A program made the translations under genes and the position numbers. This document shows, one piece after another, positions 35,021 through 48,200 of a stretch of 64,000 nucleotides of DNA. The DNA is from Baylisascaris procyonis (lineage: Eukaryota; Nematoda; Chromadorea; Rhabditida; Ascarididae), in the NCBI GenBank assembly GCA_037389465.1, contig JAZARR010000074.1, forward strand, positions 1,798,001-1,862,000, in the 5' to 3' direction. The notes below the pieces were generated by a model. The model saw nothing but the letters and a program-made list of their open reading frames with translations. It was not told where the DNA came from and did no database searches. Every line of letters begins with the position of its first letter. The first letter of the stretch is position 1.

Positions 35021-37081
35021 ATGAATTCAACGATCGGTGAAATGTTTTCACGTATCATTTCACAGCATTATTCTCGTGGCGAGCGGTCTTTCTGGTTGAA
35101 GGCGATTGGACAATTGAACAACAACAAATATATGGAATCAACAGTTACAACTCAACGATTGTATGAGATTATCACAAGTGGGGCGATCGACACATTGTTA
35201 CAAACGCTTATTGAAGGTGTGTTTATGTGTGATATTTCAACTTTACATAAGCAATCACAAATTATTTTTTTTTATTATTGTGAAAGTTTACACTCAAATG
35301 AATGCGCTAAATTTATTTAAAGTTTCAGGTATTATATTTACAACAACAATTGCGGTGACTATTCAATGCTGTTCAAAGAGAAATAAAAAAAGAAAAAGGC
35401 AAACAATAGAGGTGATTATAGAAGAATCACCTTCATCACGAAAGGAAAAAGAAGATATAAAACCAAAAAAGAAGATTGACTCTAAAAAGCCAATCGTAAA
35501 GGTAATCGACATAATCGCCATTGAATATATGAAATTAGTCTTGCATTCAATCATTATTCTCCCAAACTTTACAGGTGCTGTTATAGATTATCAGCAAAAT
35601 ATGAAATTGTTCATTTCAAGGTGTTTCTAGCTATAACTATCTTTCTAGTTCAAATGCATTAAAATATGAGCGAAAGCTTACAATTAATTGCTTATGTTGT
35701 GAAAGAAAGTGAAGAGATGGATTTATTTATTCTATTGCGGTATAGAACATTTCCAAGAGATTATCAATTGAATTTCTTCAGAAAACAGAAGGGAAGAAGG
35801 AAAAGCCGAAAGAAAAAAATAAATCGCCAAAACCGAAAAAGAAAAGCAAACACGAAAAAGCAGAGAAAGTTGAAAGTAAAAAGAAAGGCGACGATAAAAA
35901 TGATAAAAATTTGGAAGAGGAGAAGGTCTGAAGTGTTGTTTTATTGTTTTGCTTATCGCTGCAAGCATATCTTGATTAATAATCTAGATGAAAGAACGGT
36001 GGAGAGAAGTAGTTAATGAATGACGATGAAAAAGAGCGATCTAAAGGGATAAGAAGGGGGAAGGAAGAGGGGTAGTGAAGGGAGCAAAATGCTCAAGAGG
36101 TCGACGATGTAGTGTTTCGTTGATTAACTGCTGGAATTGATTATAAGAGGGACGCTTCATTTTCAAGCAATAAAAAATGAGCATATTTCGATATTATTTT
36201 CAACAAGAAATGACTTTTTTTCTCATAATGATATACACGCTTACTTAATAACCTGAAATGAGAGTGGAGGGAGGAGTGATGGGCGGCGGATAGTTTAGAA
36301 CATTTCTCTGCATAATTTGCAACTAACCAGCCCGTTTATATAACACTCGTTTATTTGCATTAGCTCATAAATTTTTGAAGCGAGTGAGTATATTTCTTGC
36401 AGACAGTTATCGAAAAAATGGCAAAAGCAATGGGAAATGTTTTTCATAAGGTAATTATTTAAAAATTATTTTGTATCTTTCTAAATTATATATGCTTATA
36501 TCGTTTCGCGTTTGTCGTTGAGCAGAACCCTTATTAGCATATATTTCTATACACTCACATAGATGGAAGCGAGCGACTTTGCAAAAATATTCCAATTGCG
36601 ACGCTCATATTCGCTTTGATTGCTTTAAACAGTGCGAAACGATCAACTTGCTTCATTATTGTGAAAAATAATTTGCCAATTATAGGATATTAGTCAAAAA
36701 TATGCGGCAAATAACGGACTACAAATATGGTGTTATTAACAGCAAGATGAAACAATACGAGACTAATGTAATTCTACATAAAATGCATAATATAATTCTG
36801 CAGATATCATAGTGGAATCAATTTTGTAGCATAAGATGATCAAAGATCGTCCGTTTTTGTTGATTATTACTATAAAGTTAATGCTGTAATGGTTATGAGA
36901 TCTTTTCAAGAAAAAAATTCAATTGATTTTCTAGAAAAAGAGTGGCGCATCGCAAATGAATGAGAAAACACTCAGTGAAGCAAAGTATGTTTCCATTGTT
37001 TATTAGAGAATGAGGGACTTTCAGAACTATTTCAGGCAACTCCAGTCGCGATTCTATTGTACTCTATTGACCGTGAATTGA
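35021..37081 (+). CDS. Unrecognised six-exon gene: small lysine-rich protein with a short hydrophobic segment
   Basis: I do not recognise it. Exons 35021-35216, 35329-35501, 35782-35925, 36403-36450, 36935-36984 and 37036-37081 join in phase (1/2, 0/0, 0/0, 0/0, 2/1) with good pyrimidine-AG acceptors, giving 218 aa and a TGA stop. Residues 1-65 look globular (MNSTIGEMFSRIISQHYS; FWLKAIGQL). Residues about 66-79 are hydrophobic (GIIFTTTIAVTIQCC), followed at once by KRNKKRKRQ: a marginal single membrane span or signal-anchor, or simply a buried strand. Residues about 85-172 are a Lys/Glu-rich disordered tract (KPKEKNKSPKPKKKSK). The rest is a helix (TVIEKMAKAMGNVFHK) and a Cys-containing tail. 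Nuclear or ribosome-binding roles are possible, but nothing proves one. ATTAAA lies about 20 nt past the stop. The start is uncertain: earlier out-of-frame ATGs exist at 34933 and 34999. Confidence 0.6.
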
Positions 37082-38714
37082 CCTGTTCTCTTCTTGACCA
37101 TTAAAACTTATCTCACTTTCTTAGGAGATCCTACAGCTACGACTAAAGCTAGTGGCTGCTATAAATTTTTAAAAATTTTCACACGATCCAACGATACTAT
37201 ATAACTTATGTGTGTAGCTGTATATTATATATATGTGTCTAACGTATGTTTAATTGTCAAACACCACTTTTCGGACCAGATGAAAGCCAAGAGAGGAGGA
37301 ATTATTGGAAAGTTGAGGTATTCGATGAAAAAGTTTATAGCTTTCTTCGAAAAGTTCACTTAAGACAGTAAGGCAATTCACTTTTTGCTGAGCAATTTAA
37401 AAAGCAACTTTTTGAGGCCCATCGTTTCCACTGACGATCCAAATTGAAAGCGTAATATGTAGATATGCGCATATGTTCTCCCGTTTCACTTTCATTTAGC
37501 GTTATTTTAGAGATATATCTGTACTTCCCGATGACGCTTTACATAAAACAGTCCTATTCACTGGCATAGCTTGCAAACATATAAGTAAAAATATCTTTAA
37601 AATTATGTGACGCCATTTTTCGCGAAAATGACGTCATTCTAGATAGGTACATTTTCAAAAGGACTGCAACCTTTCGGAAGAAAGTGTTTTCTTCGCTTAC
37701 TTATTGCTTAGTAGAATATACTTTTGTGTCAGTTGTCGTGAAAAAAAAGAACAACGAGAAAATATACTTTTAAAGAGATTTTCTCATCAACAACCTTACT
37801 CTTATTCTTATTTTTTTAAATAAAAATTCAAATTTAGAGACGAATGCATTTCGCTGAAAAAAATTCAAATCCTTGGCAATCTGGATAGAATTACTGAAGT
37901 AAGTTAATTCATCTTCTTAGACAATTATTACGAATCAATCAATTTTGACTGTTTCGTTCTGGCGAACAATTCCGACTAATCAAAACATTATGAATGCAAT
38001 TGCATTTCTTCTGCAATATATTCATAAAATTTGCAAATTGCAGTCGAGAGTCTATCGTTTTCCTTCTCATTGCAATAAACTTAGTCAAACAAGATGCTTA
38101 TCAGCATTGCAAAGCTCTTGCGAAATGTGCAATTGCATCTGCATTCTAGCTCTTGCACTCTAAGTTTTGAATATTTGTATGATTTGCATGAATCCGATCT
38201 TTTTGTGCACGAGAAATTGTTGTAAACATTCTTAACTGGAAGCATCAACTTATCTAAGTAATGCCCTAAGGCATCTTCACAAAATCTTCATTATCCATTT
38301 GAAAGATAATAAATCAAACTTGTCTTACTAATTAATTCGAAGGTATCTTTGTGATATTACATAGCACATCATTTACATTCAATGTTCTATGGCCTCACTC
38401 ACATATTTGAGACAAAAGATTATAATCGCTTTAATTCAAATATACAGTGAATAAATGCTTTTTAGCTTTGAATGTGTGAGCTAACCTAGAAGAATAGTTG
38501 CCGTTCTCGTAGATATCGGCAATAAGTGGGCATACTGGATGCGACGGTGAAAATTTATGCCTACGGTAGATTATAGGAGATCCGTTCAGTGGTGATTTGC
38601 AAATACCTGTAGAAGGCCTTCATTCCTAAAATCTGTTCTGGTTCTCAACACCTCAACACCTCGTTCTATTCCTTATCACAATTTCTATAATAACCTAAAA
38701 TTTTGCAACTTCTA
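37082..38714. other. Intergenic region
   Basis: AT-rich sequence with no tandem repeat or convincing exon. The ORF at 37945-38163 has no splice context or family resemblance. Confidence 0.5.
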
Positions 38715-38939
38715 ATGAAACGAATTTTTAAGAAGCGACGAGCTCAAATGGAAAAAGAAATTGAATCAATGCGATCGGAGCATGAAATGGAACGAACAGA
38801 GAATAACGAAAAAATAGCAAAAAATAAGCATGTAATTATCACTGAAAGTAAATGTCAACTCTACGAAACGAACGATGAGCCAACACTTGATGAAGAGGTC
38901 GAACAAGAGGAACTTTTACTACTACGAGAGGAAATCTAA
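38715..38939 (+). CDS. Small charged coiled-coil ORF, 74 aa, possibly a last exon
   Basis: Not recognised. ATG at 38715, stop at 38937-38939. The protein starts strongly basic (MKRIFKKRRAQMEK), continues as a Glu/Lys/Arg-rich predicted helix, and ends very acidic (TLDEEVEQEELLLLREEI). The polarity and absence of low-complexity DNA make it more coding-like than other short ORFs nearby. The frame is open a few codons upstream of the ATG, so it could instead be the 3' exon of a gene whose other exons I cannot see. It lies 1.6 kb beyond the lysine-rich gene on the same strand, but that gene already has its own stop. Confidence 0.35.
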   Translation: MKRIFKKRRAQMEKEIESMRSEHEMERTENNEKIAKNKHVIITESKCQLYETNDEPTLDEEVEQEELLLLREEI

Positions 38940-40462
38940 TTCGGATTCAAATCGATATTCTCATTAATTATTCGAGAGAATTTTTTTTACACTCATAATC
39001 AACAATTATCTGCTAAATTCATATTTCAATTGCATTCCTCCCAAATCTTTGTTCGGATAACTCCCTCATATGTAAATTATTAATTATAGTCATATCGTTG
39101 TAATATATCACTGCCTTGGGCCATATCATTATCCTATCATATCTTTTATCAACACTATCATATCCGTTATCAACAAACTTCTAAAAATCTATTTCGTTTA
39201 TGCCGCTCAAATCGTCATTTCTCAGCTTTATAAGGATCGCTTTGAAGGTGTCTTTTTTTGAAGTGAGAGTACGGATTCACACATTCCTTCAAATATTATT
39301 CAATGAAATATAAATCATCTAATCTCAAATTTTATTGCCTATGATATTGATTGCAATCGAAATGAACTATTAAATTGGCGACGAATTTCCACTTTTATAT
39401 ATAACATTGATATTGTGCGAATATATTCTTCAAATCATGCAAATTTTCTCACTTCTATTGCATTTCTGAATCAAAGGAAATAAAAACTGCAATATTGGTG
39501 CAGTCTAGATTGCATTATAAATTTGCATCTCTTAGCCAACAACGACTTGCCTCTTCCATTATATCAAAATATGACAGCTATGTTTAGCCGTAAATAAAGC
39601 TCGTTATCATTCAACCGCCCACATTAATAACAGTTTTCTAAATATATGTTATTGTTTTCTAGTGCGCTTCTTCAAATATTGACTTAGTGGTCTACGTAAG
39701 TGGTTAATAGTCATATATTGTACCACTTTTATGGGACTCTAATAACAATCATTCATAATTTTTGCATATGAAAATTCTTTCATTGAAGCGATCAACGTTT
39801 ATCTACGTATCCGACTCTAGTTCATATGCAAATTATGCGATATTACCCATTGATGAACGTTACCACTATGCAAAATCTCCGCCTTTGAAAGAAATTTGAT
39901 GTACATTTAGGCTAATAATAATCTCTTGCAAGTTCTTTCAGGAACGTTTTTGTTTCCGCATCGCTTATACTTGCCAGTGATCAAATCTCAGACAAATATG
40001 AACTCCTCTGAGCAATGGGTAGGTACAACACTTTGGACACTGAAGTAGGTATAATACCTCTGGCTATGACACATGTATAATAGATTTTATGGAAATCGTA
40101 ATAAATTAAAAGGCAACAATAGGCAAATGGCAGCCATATTATATGAAGTTAAGCCCGTAAGATTACATTTCATCACTTCCCAACTCATTTCACTTAGTAT
40201 TATCGTTAGAAAATATATAGGTCTAGCATGATGAACCTAGTGAATGAGAAGGTTACTTTTCAAAAAAAAAAAAAAAACATTTAAACGTTTCAAAAGCTAT
40301 ACTAAAATATAGACTAATCTTATTTCAAATACCGCATCTTCTTGAAATAAGCAAGCGGTTCTTTTATCACCAAAGATGTCCTATATCAAAGACCACATTT
40401 TAAATTTCAACAAGATCAATAATAAAATGATAAAACATTAAGTGATAATTGAAGCAAAAAGA
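38940..40462. other. Intergenic region, 3' of APEH
   Basis: AT-rich, no gene seen. It must contain the APEH 3' UTR; I found no clear AATAAA near the stop. Confidence 0.5.
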
Positions 40463-43400
40463 TCACTGCACATATTTATCAAACCAACGGATAATATTGA
40501 TCGCTAAATCGACCTCAACATCGACTTCATTGAGAGGATGGCATGAATCCGGATATGTCAATACTCTGCAATTGCAAATCGATAAAGACACATCAATTAT
40601 TACCCATTTTCACTTCACTGTTCCATCAGAAGGTAGTTGAAATTCAAATCAATGCAACAGTTCATCGTTAACTGTTGCATACACATAATGGAATTACTTT
40701 TGATAAAACACATCAGTCTTTATTAGTATAAACTTTGCATTCGATGTGTTTGGGCTAAATAATTTTATTATATATTTGTTAGTTACAGCTTCGGTAGTTA
40801 CTGTGAAATGCTTCAATTATGCAATTGTGTTCTCCGACAGGTTCAGCTGTTGCGCCTCTCCCTTCTCTCCTCCCCTTCCCTCCCCCTCCCCCCGTCACGA
40901 ACAGAACCTCCAGTGTGAATATATTTGTTGTCGTTTAGTTTTTCCTTACGCAATCTGAAAAACCCAAATTTTTAATAAATGGAAATTTTTTTCACCACTT
41001 GTAGATGGTTTCGATACACTATAAAATCGATGATTAAAAGATTTCAAGAAAACCGAAAAGAAAACAGCAAAAAACTTCTAATGAACAACATTAATAAATG
41101 ACAACAAAAGCAATAGCAATAGTAATAAATAAGAATAGTATTAATAACGATAACAATAACAATATTCGATAATGACGACATTAATAACACTAATAGTATT
41201 AATAAAACTTAAATGTGATAGCAATAATATCAATAAACAACAAAACCAATAACAATAGTGATAATAATAATAAATAATAAATAATAAATAACAAATAACA
41301 AATAATAAATAATAAATAATAAATAATAAATAATAAATAATAATAAATAATAAATAATGAATAATAAATAACAAATAATAAATAATAAATAATAAATAAT
41401 AAATAATAAATAAATAATAAATAATAATGACAGTAAAAATAATAAACAAATGAACAAATAAGCAACATAGTTAATCATTAAAGATAACAGTAACAATCTT
41501 TATTATATTTATATACCAGCAGTCAGGAAGCTGCCGTTTTAGCGGTCACATACAATGCAGAAATATTTTACCTTTTTATCTGCCCATCACACGGCAATCT
41601 GCGGAAGTCGATAACCGTTCAAAGAAAACAAAAAACTTGCATGATTTATAAATAATTAGTCTTCGAGAATCTTACAGAGTTAAACAATTCAACGAACTGA
41701 TTTCCATAAGAATAAACTCACTTATGAGGAACACCACGAGCCGCTAAGTTGCGTAGAAATGGACGATAATGACTAACAACACGAAGATCCTTCTCTCCGT
41801 TCAACAGCAAATATGGTGTCACAATCTGAAATATTGTCGCACAATTTTTCATCATCGCAATAAAATGATAGAACAATAGCTGAAATGAATATATTGTAAA
41901 ATAATTCGAAAATAAGACTTGCTAACCCCCTCGAACAATAAAGAATCACATAAATTTTGCAAAAACGGGAAGTTTGAAGTGATAGAAACAATTGATACTT
42001 CTGTTTAGAAACAACAGATTTTTTTCAAAACGGCATAATTTGAAAGGTCTCTACCTTAGATTTCATCACCTCTAAAAATGCTCAAAATACAAACGATGTT
42101 AATAAAAAATAACTGAAAAGAAAAAGTAATATTCTTCAATCGAATCTGCAAAATTATTTGTGGCAATCATAATTGACGAAATTTTTCGAAAAAAAAAAAT
42201 GCGCTGAAAAATCTATGAAAGATTAGCGATAAATAATAGTGCGATTTTACTAAAATGTTTGCAGATTTTCATTGCTCGAAATTAATTACAATGGATCGAT
42301 ATTCACTTCATTCATCTCTTCTCAACAATTTGAAAATCACAAAGGCATTAAAATAAAGTCTTAATAATATAACGCTGCCAAGGCATCGAGTAAATCAGGA
42401 AAATCGCGATTAAAATACTAATTAGGCAATCTCTATCCTCTTTTAATTGAACGCCGAAGTAATCGAAACAGTTTATAACAATTAACAGCCAATAAAAGAG
42501 AATACCTTCTCGACGTGTGCGATCGGAGACGAATTGTACATTTTTTCTCGTTGATCTTTTGTCAGTCCTTTACTCCAATCTTGATCCAATCCCGTACAGC
42601 ATACCACCGACCTATATCAAAGACAACCCATCAACAATTACAGTATCTGGCTATAATAACAAAATATTTCAAATTCAACATATGCGCTAATTCTCTACAA
42701 TCGGAACCCAACTGATAGCGCTCTCTTGGAAACCAGAACTGTTGAGTATGCAAATTTTGTGATAAAATAAGAAACGATAATCGCTAGGCAAAGCATGCCC
42801 GATGCGTTACTTTACAACTTACTTTGATTGTCATGAAGAAGGTTTAAAATATATTTTCAACCTTAAATAAGAAATTATCTTCATCCGAATCCTTTGTGCT
42901 TTTGGAGAAAACATTTCTTTTTTTATTATACCTATGAACTCTTATGCAGAAAATAATAAGGTTTTTAAACAAAAAAAGTACAAATCATAAAGTAACGCTG
43001 CGAAATTGAGCATAAAGATAACTAGGCTGTAATTAAACTTTCTCCACACCCCCCCCCAACATCCATCGGTGTTCGAAATATCGGTGCTGTATCGGTACAC
43101 ATAAAAAACCAATCAAAACAAGGCAAAAAATTAGAGTAAAGAACATAGTACAGCACCATTTCCTTCAACAATGAACGTAAAAGCTCGTATATTAGTGAGG
43201 AAAAGTTGTTACGATCAAATATGTCACACCCTCTAACGTATATTTCTTCCATCACTCACTTTTCTACAAAAATATTTCAACGAAATCGATCGATTTCATG
43301 AAACGCCACAAAAAAATGACTGCAATGCGTCAAATACAACTCACCAATCGGGAATATCAGAAATCTCGAACAACGCTGAAAAAAAATTTTAACTTTTCAA

Positions 43401-45216
43401 TAAAAATAAAAATCAAAAATCATAGCGAATTCCATGGATTTTCTTATAGGTTGAGAAAAAGTTCCCTAACAAAAGAAATGTAACGAAAATTCGCAACGAT
43501 TCAATTAGTGGAGTTCTAACATCGACCTAGAGGCGAAACATCCACTTTAATATTTATAGAAAAAGATATTCCTTTCTTTAATATGCATCAAAAGGTTAAT
43601 GTAAAGGAAAGATTCTCTGATCACTGCATAAAAAATTTTATGATACTAGCTGGCGACCGCTCTTTATCATCCGCTAACGGCTATATCCCTCTTTCTCCCC
43701 ATTTTTCAGTAGAAATGAAATTTGCTTGGAGTCATTAATTAAGAAAAAATAGCACCAAGTTATGTAGTTTAATTTTCAGCACGAATCGAACCAAATGAGC
43801 CCAATGCTATTTCGCAAACATTTCGACGATGGAAATCACAACTGAACCTAAATATATATGTGTTTATGTGCATGTTAATTTCTAAATGCTTTAGAAAGCA
43901 GATGCTTTTTGCTTTCTTTTCCTCAAAAAAAAGAGAAGAAACAACATACTTGCAACATTTAAAACAGGATTCCTTGCAACACACGCCTTATAGAATCCCT
44001 GAAAGTAATCAATCATCAATGATAATATAACAGTAGCAGTTTTGATAATACTGGTCATTTGATCGCGGTCATTGGGCACCCATCAGGTAATATACGTCAT
44101 AAAATTGTTTTTTTTTAATAGCTAGTTTATTGAAGCTTACCTCATACCTTACCTACCCTATTGTATCTTACCTTACATTACCTCGCCTGCCTACTTAAGC
44201 TTACCCTAGCTAACGTTATCCTATCTATGACTAACCTATCAGCGGCAACTGCCAACATAAATTTCGGAGCTGCAACCGATCAAACTTCCAATTCGATAAG
44301 TGCAGTAGAACCTGAGTCGACTAGGATATCAAAGGTGAATCGTGAGGAGTGATAATTTTGGAATCCGCTTGCAGATAAAAGTTTCGATCTGCTTTTCTAA
44401 TGCTTTATATAATGCAAACTTTCCATATTAATTGAAATGTTTAAACGATTTACTTCAGAGATAATAATAACCTAAACAAGCAAATTAATCCTATAGTTTA
44501 TTTGAAAATTAAGCTAAATTTGCATATTCCCAATAATTTCATAAATGAAATTATTTGCATAACCGCTCCTCTGATAAGATATTCTTCACCCCCTTCGTTC
44601 TACAAATCTCTTTCATTTATTCAATATATTTGATTGCGAGTATTGCAAAAGTTAATAAAAGTTAAGAAAAAAGTAATATAAATAGGAGAAACAAAAAACA
44701 GCGAAAATTTCTTGCCGGATATTGGCCAATGAGATGACTAACAAGAAATCCACCGTGTGATCCTCCAAATAAAGCGATACGATTTCTATCTAGTCTCGAT
44801 ATGCAATCCAATATCACTTCTACAGCATGCTAAAAAAAAAAAAAAATTACATCAATCAACGCATTAATTCATCAATGAAATATATTGTGCAATAAAATTT
44901 ATATATTCCTTACATTAACATCCTCACAATGAGCGATAAAATAGATGAAGCAAATCGCATTAGAGAAGTAAATAATAACTGCAAAACTAAACTATATATC
45001 ACTGCAACTGCAATGCATAACTGCAAAGCTGCGATTGCAACGTATCAAAAAAAATGCAAAATAACTGCAAAGCGATGTTTTGCTCGCTTTGAGATTCAAA
45101 TGAAATGAAAAAAAAAAGTTGTCAACGAGAGATGTTTAGAACTCCTTAAAGAGCAAAATGTTTCGATGCTTAAGAAGCTTCACATTGAAAAGTCAACACA
45201 ACGCTCATTAGACAAG

Positions 45217-45297
<81 letters not shown>

Positions 45298-48200
45298 AGA
45301 GTGTTCGATATTTCAACGAATCATCATTGAAAGGGTCTCAACTTGTAAATGAGAGAAAAATTAACACCACCAAATGTAAGAAATAAACGAAATGAAACTA
45401 TAAAACACAATTTTATCAGTAAATTTAGCGCAATTTCATATGTAAATCTACGGGTTAAACAAGTACATAACGAGAAGTAAATCAGTCAATTAAATAAAAA
45501 AATAAATAAGAAATAACGAAAAAATCAAAAAAAAAACAACCAGTAAATCAGTGAAATTTAAAAGAGTAGATCGGTAAACATAAAAAGAGAAAACTACGAA
45601 AAATTGACGATAATATATAAATTCAGCTAAGTGGTGATGTCAATCAGTAAATAACCAAAAAAATTTGATATAGAAAGAAAATTGCTGTGCGAAAAATGAG
45701 GCGGATGGAAATTTCGTTGTCAAAAATCCATCGCTAAATTTCATTGTTACAAAAAACTTTTCATGTACTAGTGAATTTTGTAGGAATTCTTGTCACCGAC
45801 CACTACGGAATTATAAAATTGTCAAGTTATTGGTTAAGCTCCAGTCTTATTATAGATTATCTCCTCTTCTTATATAACTCCATATCACTCATAACGTAAA
45901 TAAAATCAAAACTGATAAGAAATTCGGACACAAAATGGCATATGAGAGTTACTCTCACCTGAATATCTTTCACATCCATATCCCCACAATGACCAAGTAA
46001 TGATCTTACAAAGTTATCGCCATAACCAATTGAACCATGATAGTTCACTGAGAGTACCGCATAGCCAGAATTCAATAGTAATACTATTTCAGGACGTGGC
46101 CATCTACAAATAAAATATCGAAATTTGCACCCTAGCAGAAAGAAAATCCGACGGTTACCTCCCTCACTTCCTTCATTTACATAAAAAGCACTCGCACAAT
46201 ATGTGGCTTGCTAATGACTGTGCCATTCTGTACAAGGCAAAATCATATTTGCACATCGCAGAGACAAAAGCTAAGGTACTCTAATGAGAAGCCCAGGTAT
46301 TCTAATGATAAGAAGACCGAGTGGATGTTTCAAAAGCAAACCATTATAGAGTAAAACTTTGTGTTAATTGTAAAGCAAAAAAAAAAGATCATACTTAAGA
46401 AAAGAAGAGAGAAACAGAGAGAAACATTTATATAAACGTTGATTAAGTAAAAATGAAGAAAAAAAAATAAGAAAAGCTAAAATAGTGATAACAATTACAG
46501 CCATAACAATTATAACCCCCCCCCCCCTTGAAATCATATCTCGGCTATCAGCTTTATTGCGTTCATATTGACTATATGCAACATGGAAATGTTTCATATT
46601 TCAGCTACAGCCTCACCTCGGATTAAACGGCGCTATCCGATAGGGTCCAGACTCTCTTCAAAAACAAAACAAAAAAAAAAAACACCCAATTGCGTACAGA
46701 TTGAAGCCTATTAATTAGTTCCGTGAAAGGTATAAGCAGCTCCTATCCTCCATTATTCTAAAAAAATGTTAAATTCATTTCCTCAGAAAAATTTTAAGTG
46801 AAACAATCTGCTGATTAAAGATATTATCTCTTTTATAATGTTTATTGCTAGATTTGGTTTCTTCGAATTAAATGTTACCATTTCCTTATTAATGAAGCAA
46901 AAGACAATTCAACAAAAATGACAAACAAAAAAAAACTTACGATGCCATCGAACAACTATGTGGTCCACCATGTGGATTTACTACTAATGCAATTGGGTCA
47001 TCCCCTTTTGGAAGATAGAGGAGACCATCGTACTGCGTCCCATCTGTAAAGAACATTGCTTAAAATTGATTGAAAATAATTCCAAAAATTTAAAATGCAC
47101 ATATCAAAGAGCGATAAAGCTTAGAAGAAATTTGAGATTAGATAAACGTTTTGCAAAGAAGACAATTAAGCAATTCAATTGATTTTTTAATTGATATTTT
47201 ATAGAAAAATCCCGCATCCCCCTCCCCCCCCCCAAAAAAAACAATTCAAATTTTCTATCAAAGGATCTTAATTTTCGAATCGTTTTCACATTTGAAAATT
47301 TTTGATTAAAAAAAATTAATTCATAGCCCTAATGAGTTAGACGTATTCAACACATCGTAATACATCTGCTGACCTCAAAAATAAGCTTTTAGATAAATTT
47401 TTTTTCTCACATACAATTTTCATCGATTTCACATTATTTTTATTAACTAACCTCTTTAGAGTCGAATAATTTTATTCTTTTATAATTTTCAAGTCTCGAA
47501 AGATTACTAAAATACGCAAAAAAACTATGTTAAATCATTTGGCTAATCCCTCACAATAATGTTTATTATAAAATGGATATTATAATATTGTCACACCAAT
47601 TGCATAGGTTAATTAAAAATTGAATCTATCGCAAGAAATAAACAACAATGCAAATTTTTCATTAGTATAAAAAGTACAGGAATTAATAAAAATGGTGAAC
47701 AATATTCATTGACGATGCCGCAAAAGTAATATGAAATCAAGTTGGAAATAATCCCCATTTGAAAGCTATATTAAAGCAATAAGGCCACTCATATAGCACT
47801 TTAAAAAAAAAGGAGTGACAATAAGCGAATATAAAAAAAATCTTTAATTTTTCATTTAATTTGCTTATTTATCGTTGTGAACAAGGAGTGCTTTTAGGTG
47901 CATAATACATTGTAAACGATTTGAAGGATGAAGTCAAGTCATACGATTATGGAATATGTCTAGCAATAGTCGATTTTTAAGTACCTTTCAAGTGAAATTT
48001 ATGCTCGCCAAATTGGCGCAACTGTCGAATTCAATCGTAACGCTACACGATAGTTGACTACTCTTTGCACTGGATTTGTTTTGTACAATTATTTTATGCA
48101 CAACACCGATCCTCTTCTGGGATAGTGCTGACAACTTATGGAAAATATTAATTCAACTTTCTAGACGTTATCGATTCCGCAATATTTTCTTTCATATCTA

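Noticed and set aside
41141..41496. Overlapping 88-102-codon hydrophobic ORFs
   Set aside because: They are low-complexity translation of the AT-only 7-bp array in the last APEH intron.
43022..43255. Minus ORF containing CFDW, first considered as the APEH exon before SVVCCTG
   Set aside because: The exon at 43345-43375 (ending DIPDW) fits both homology and phase exactly.
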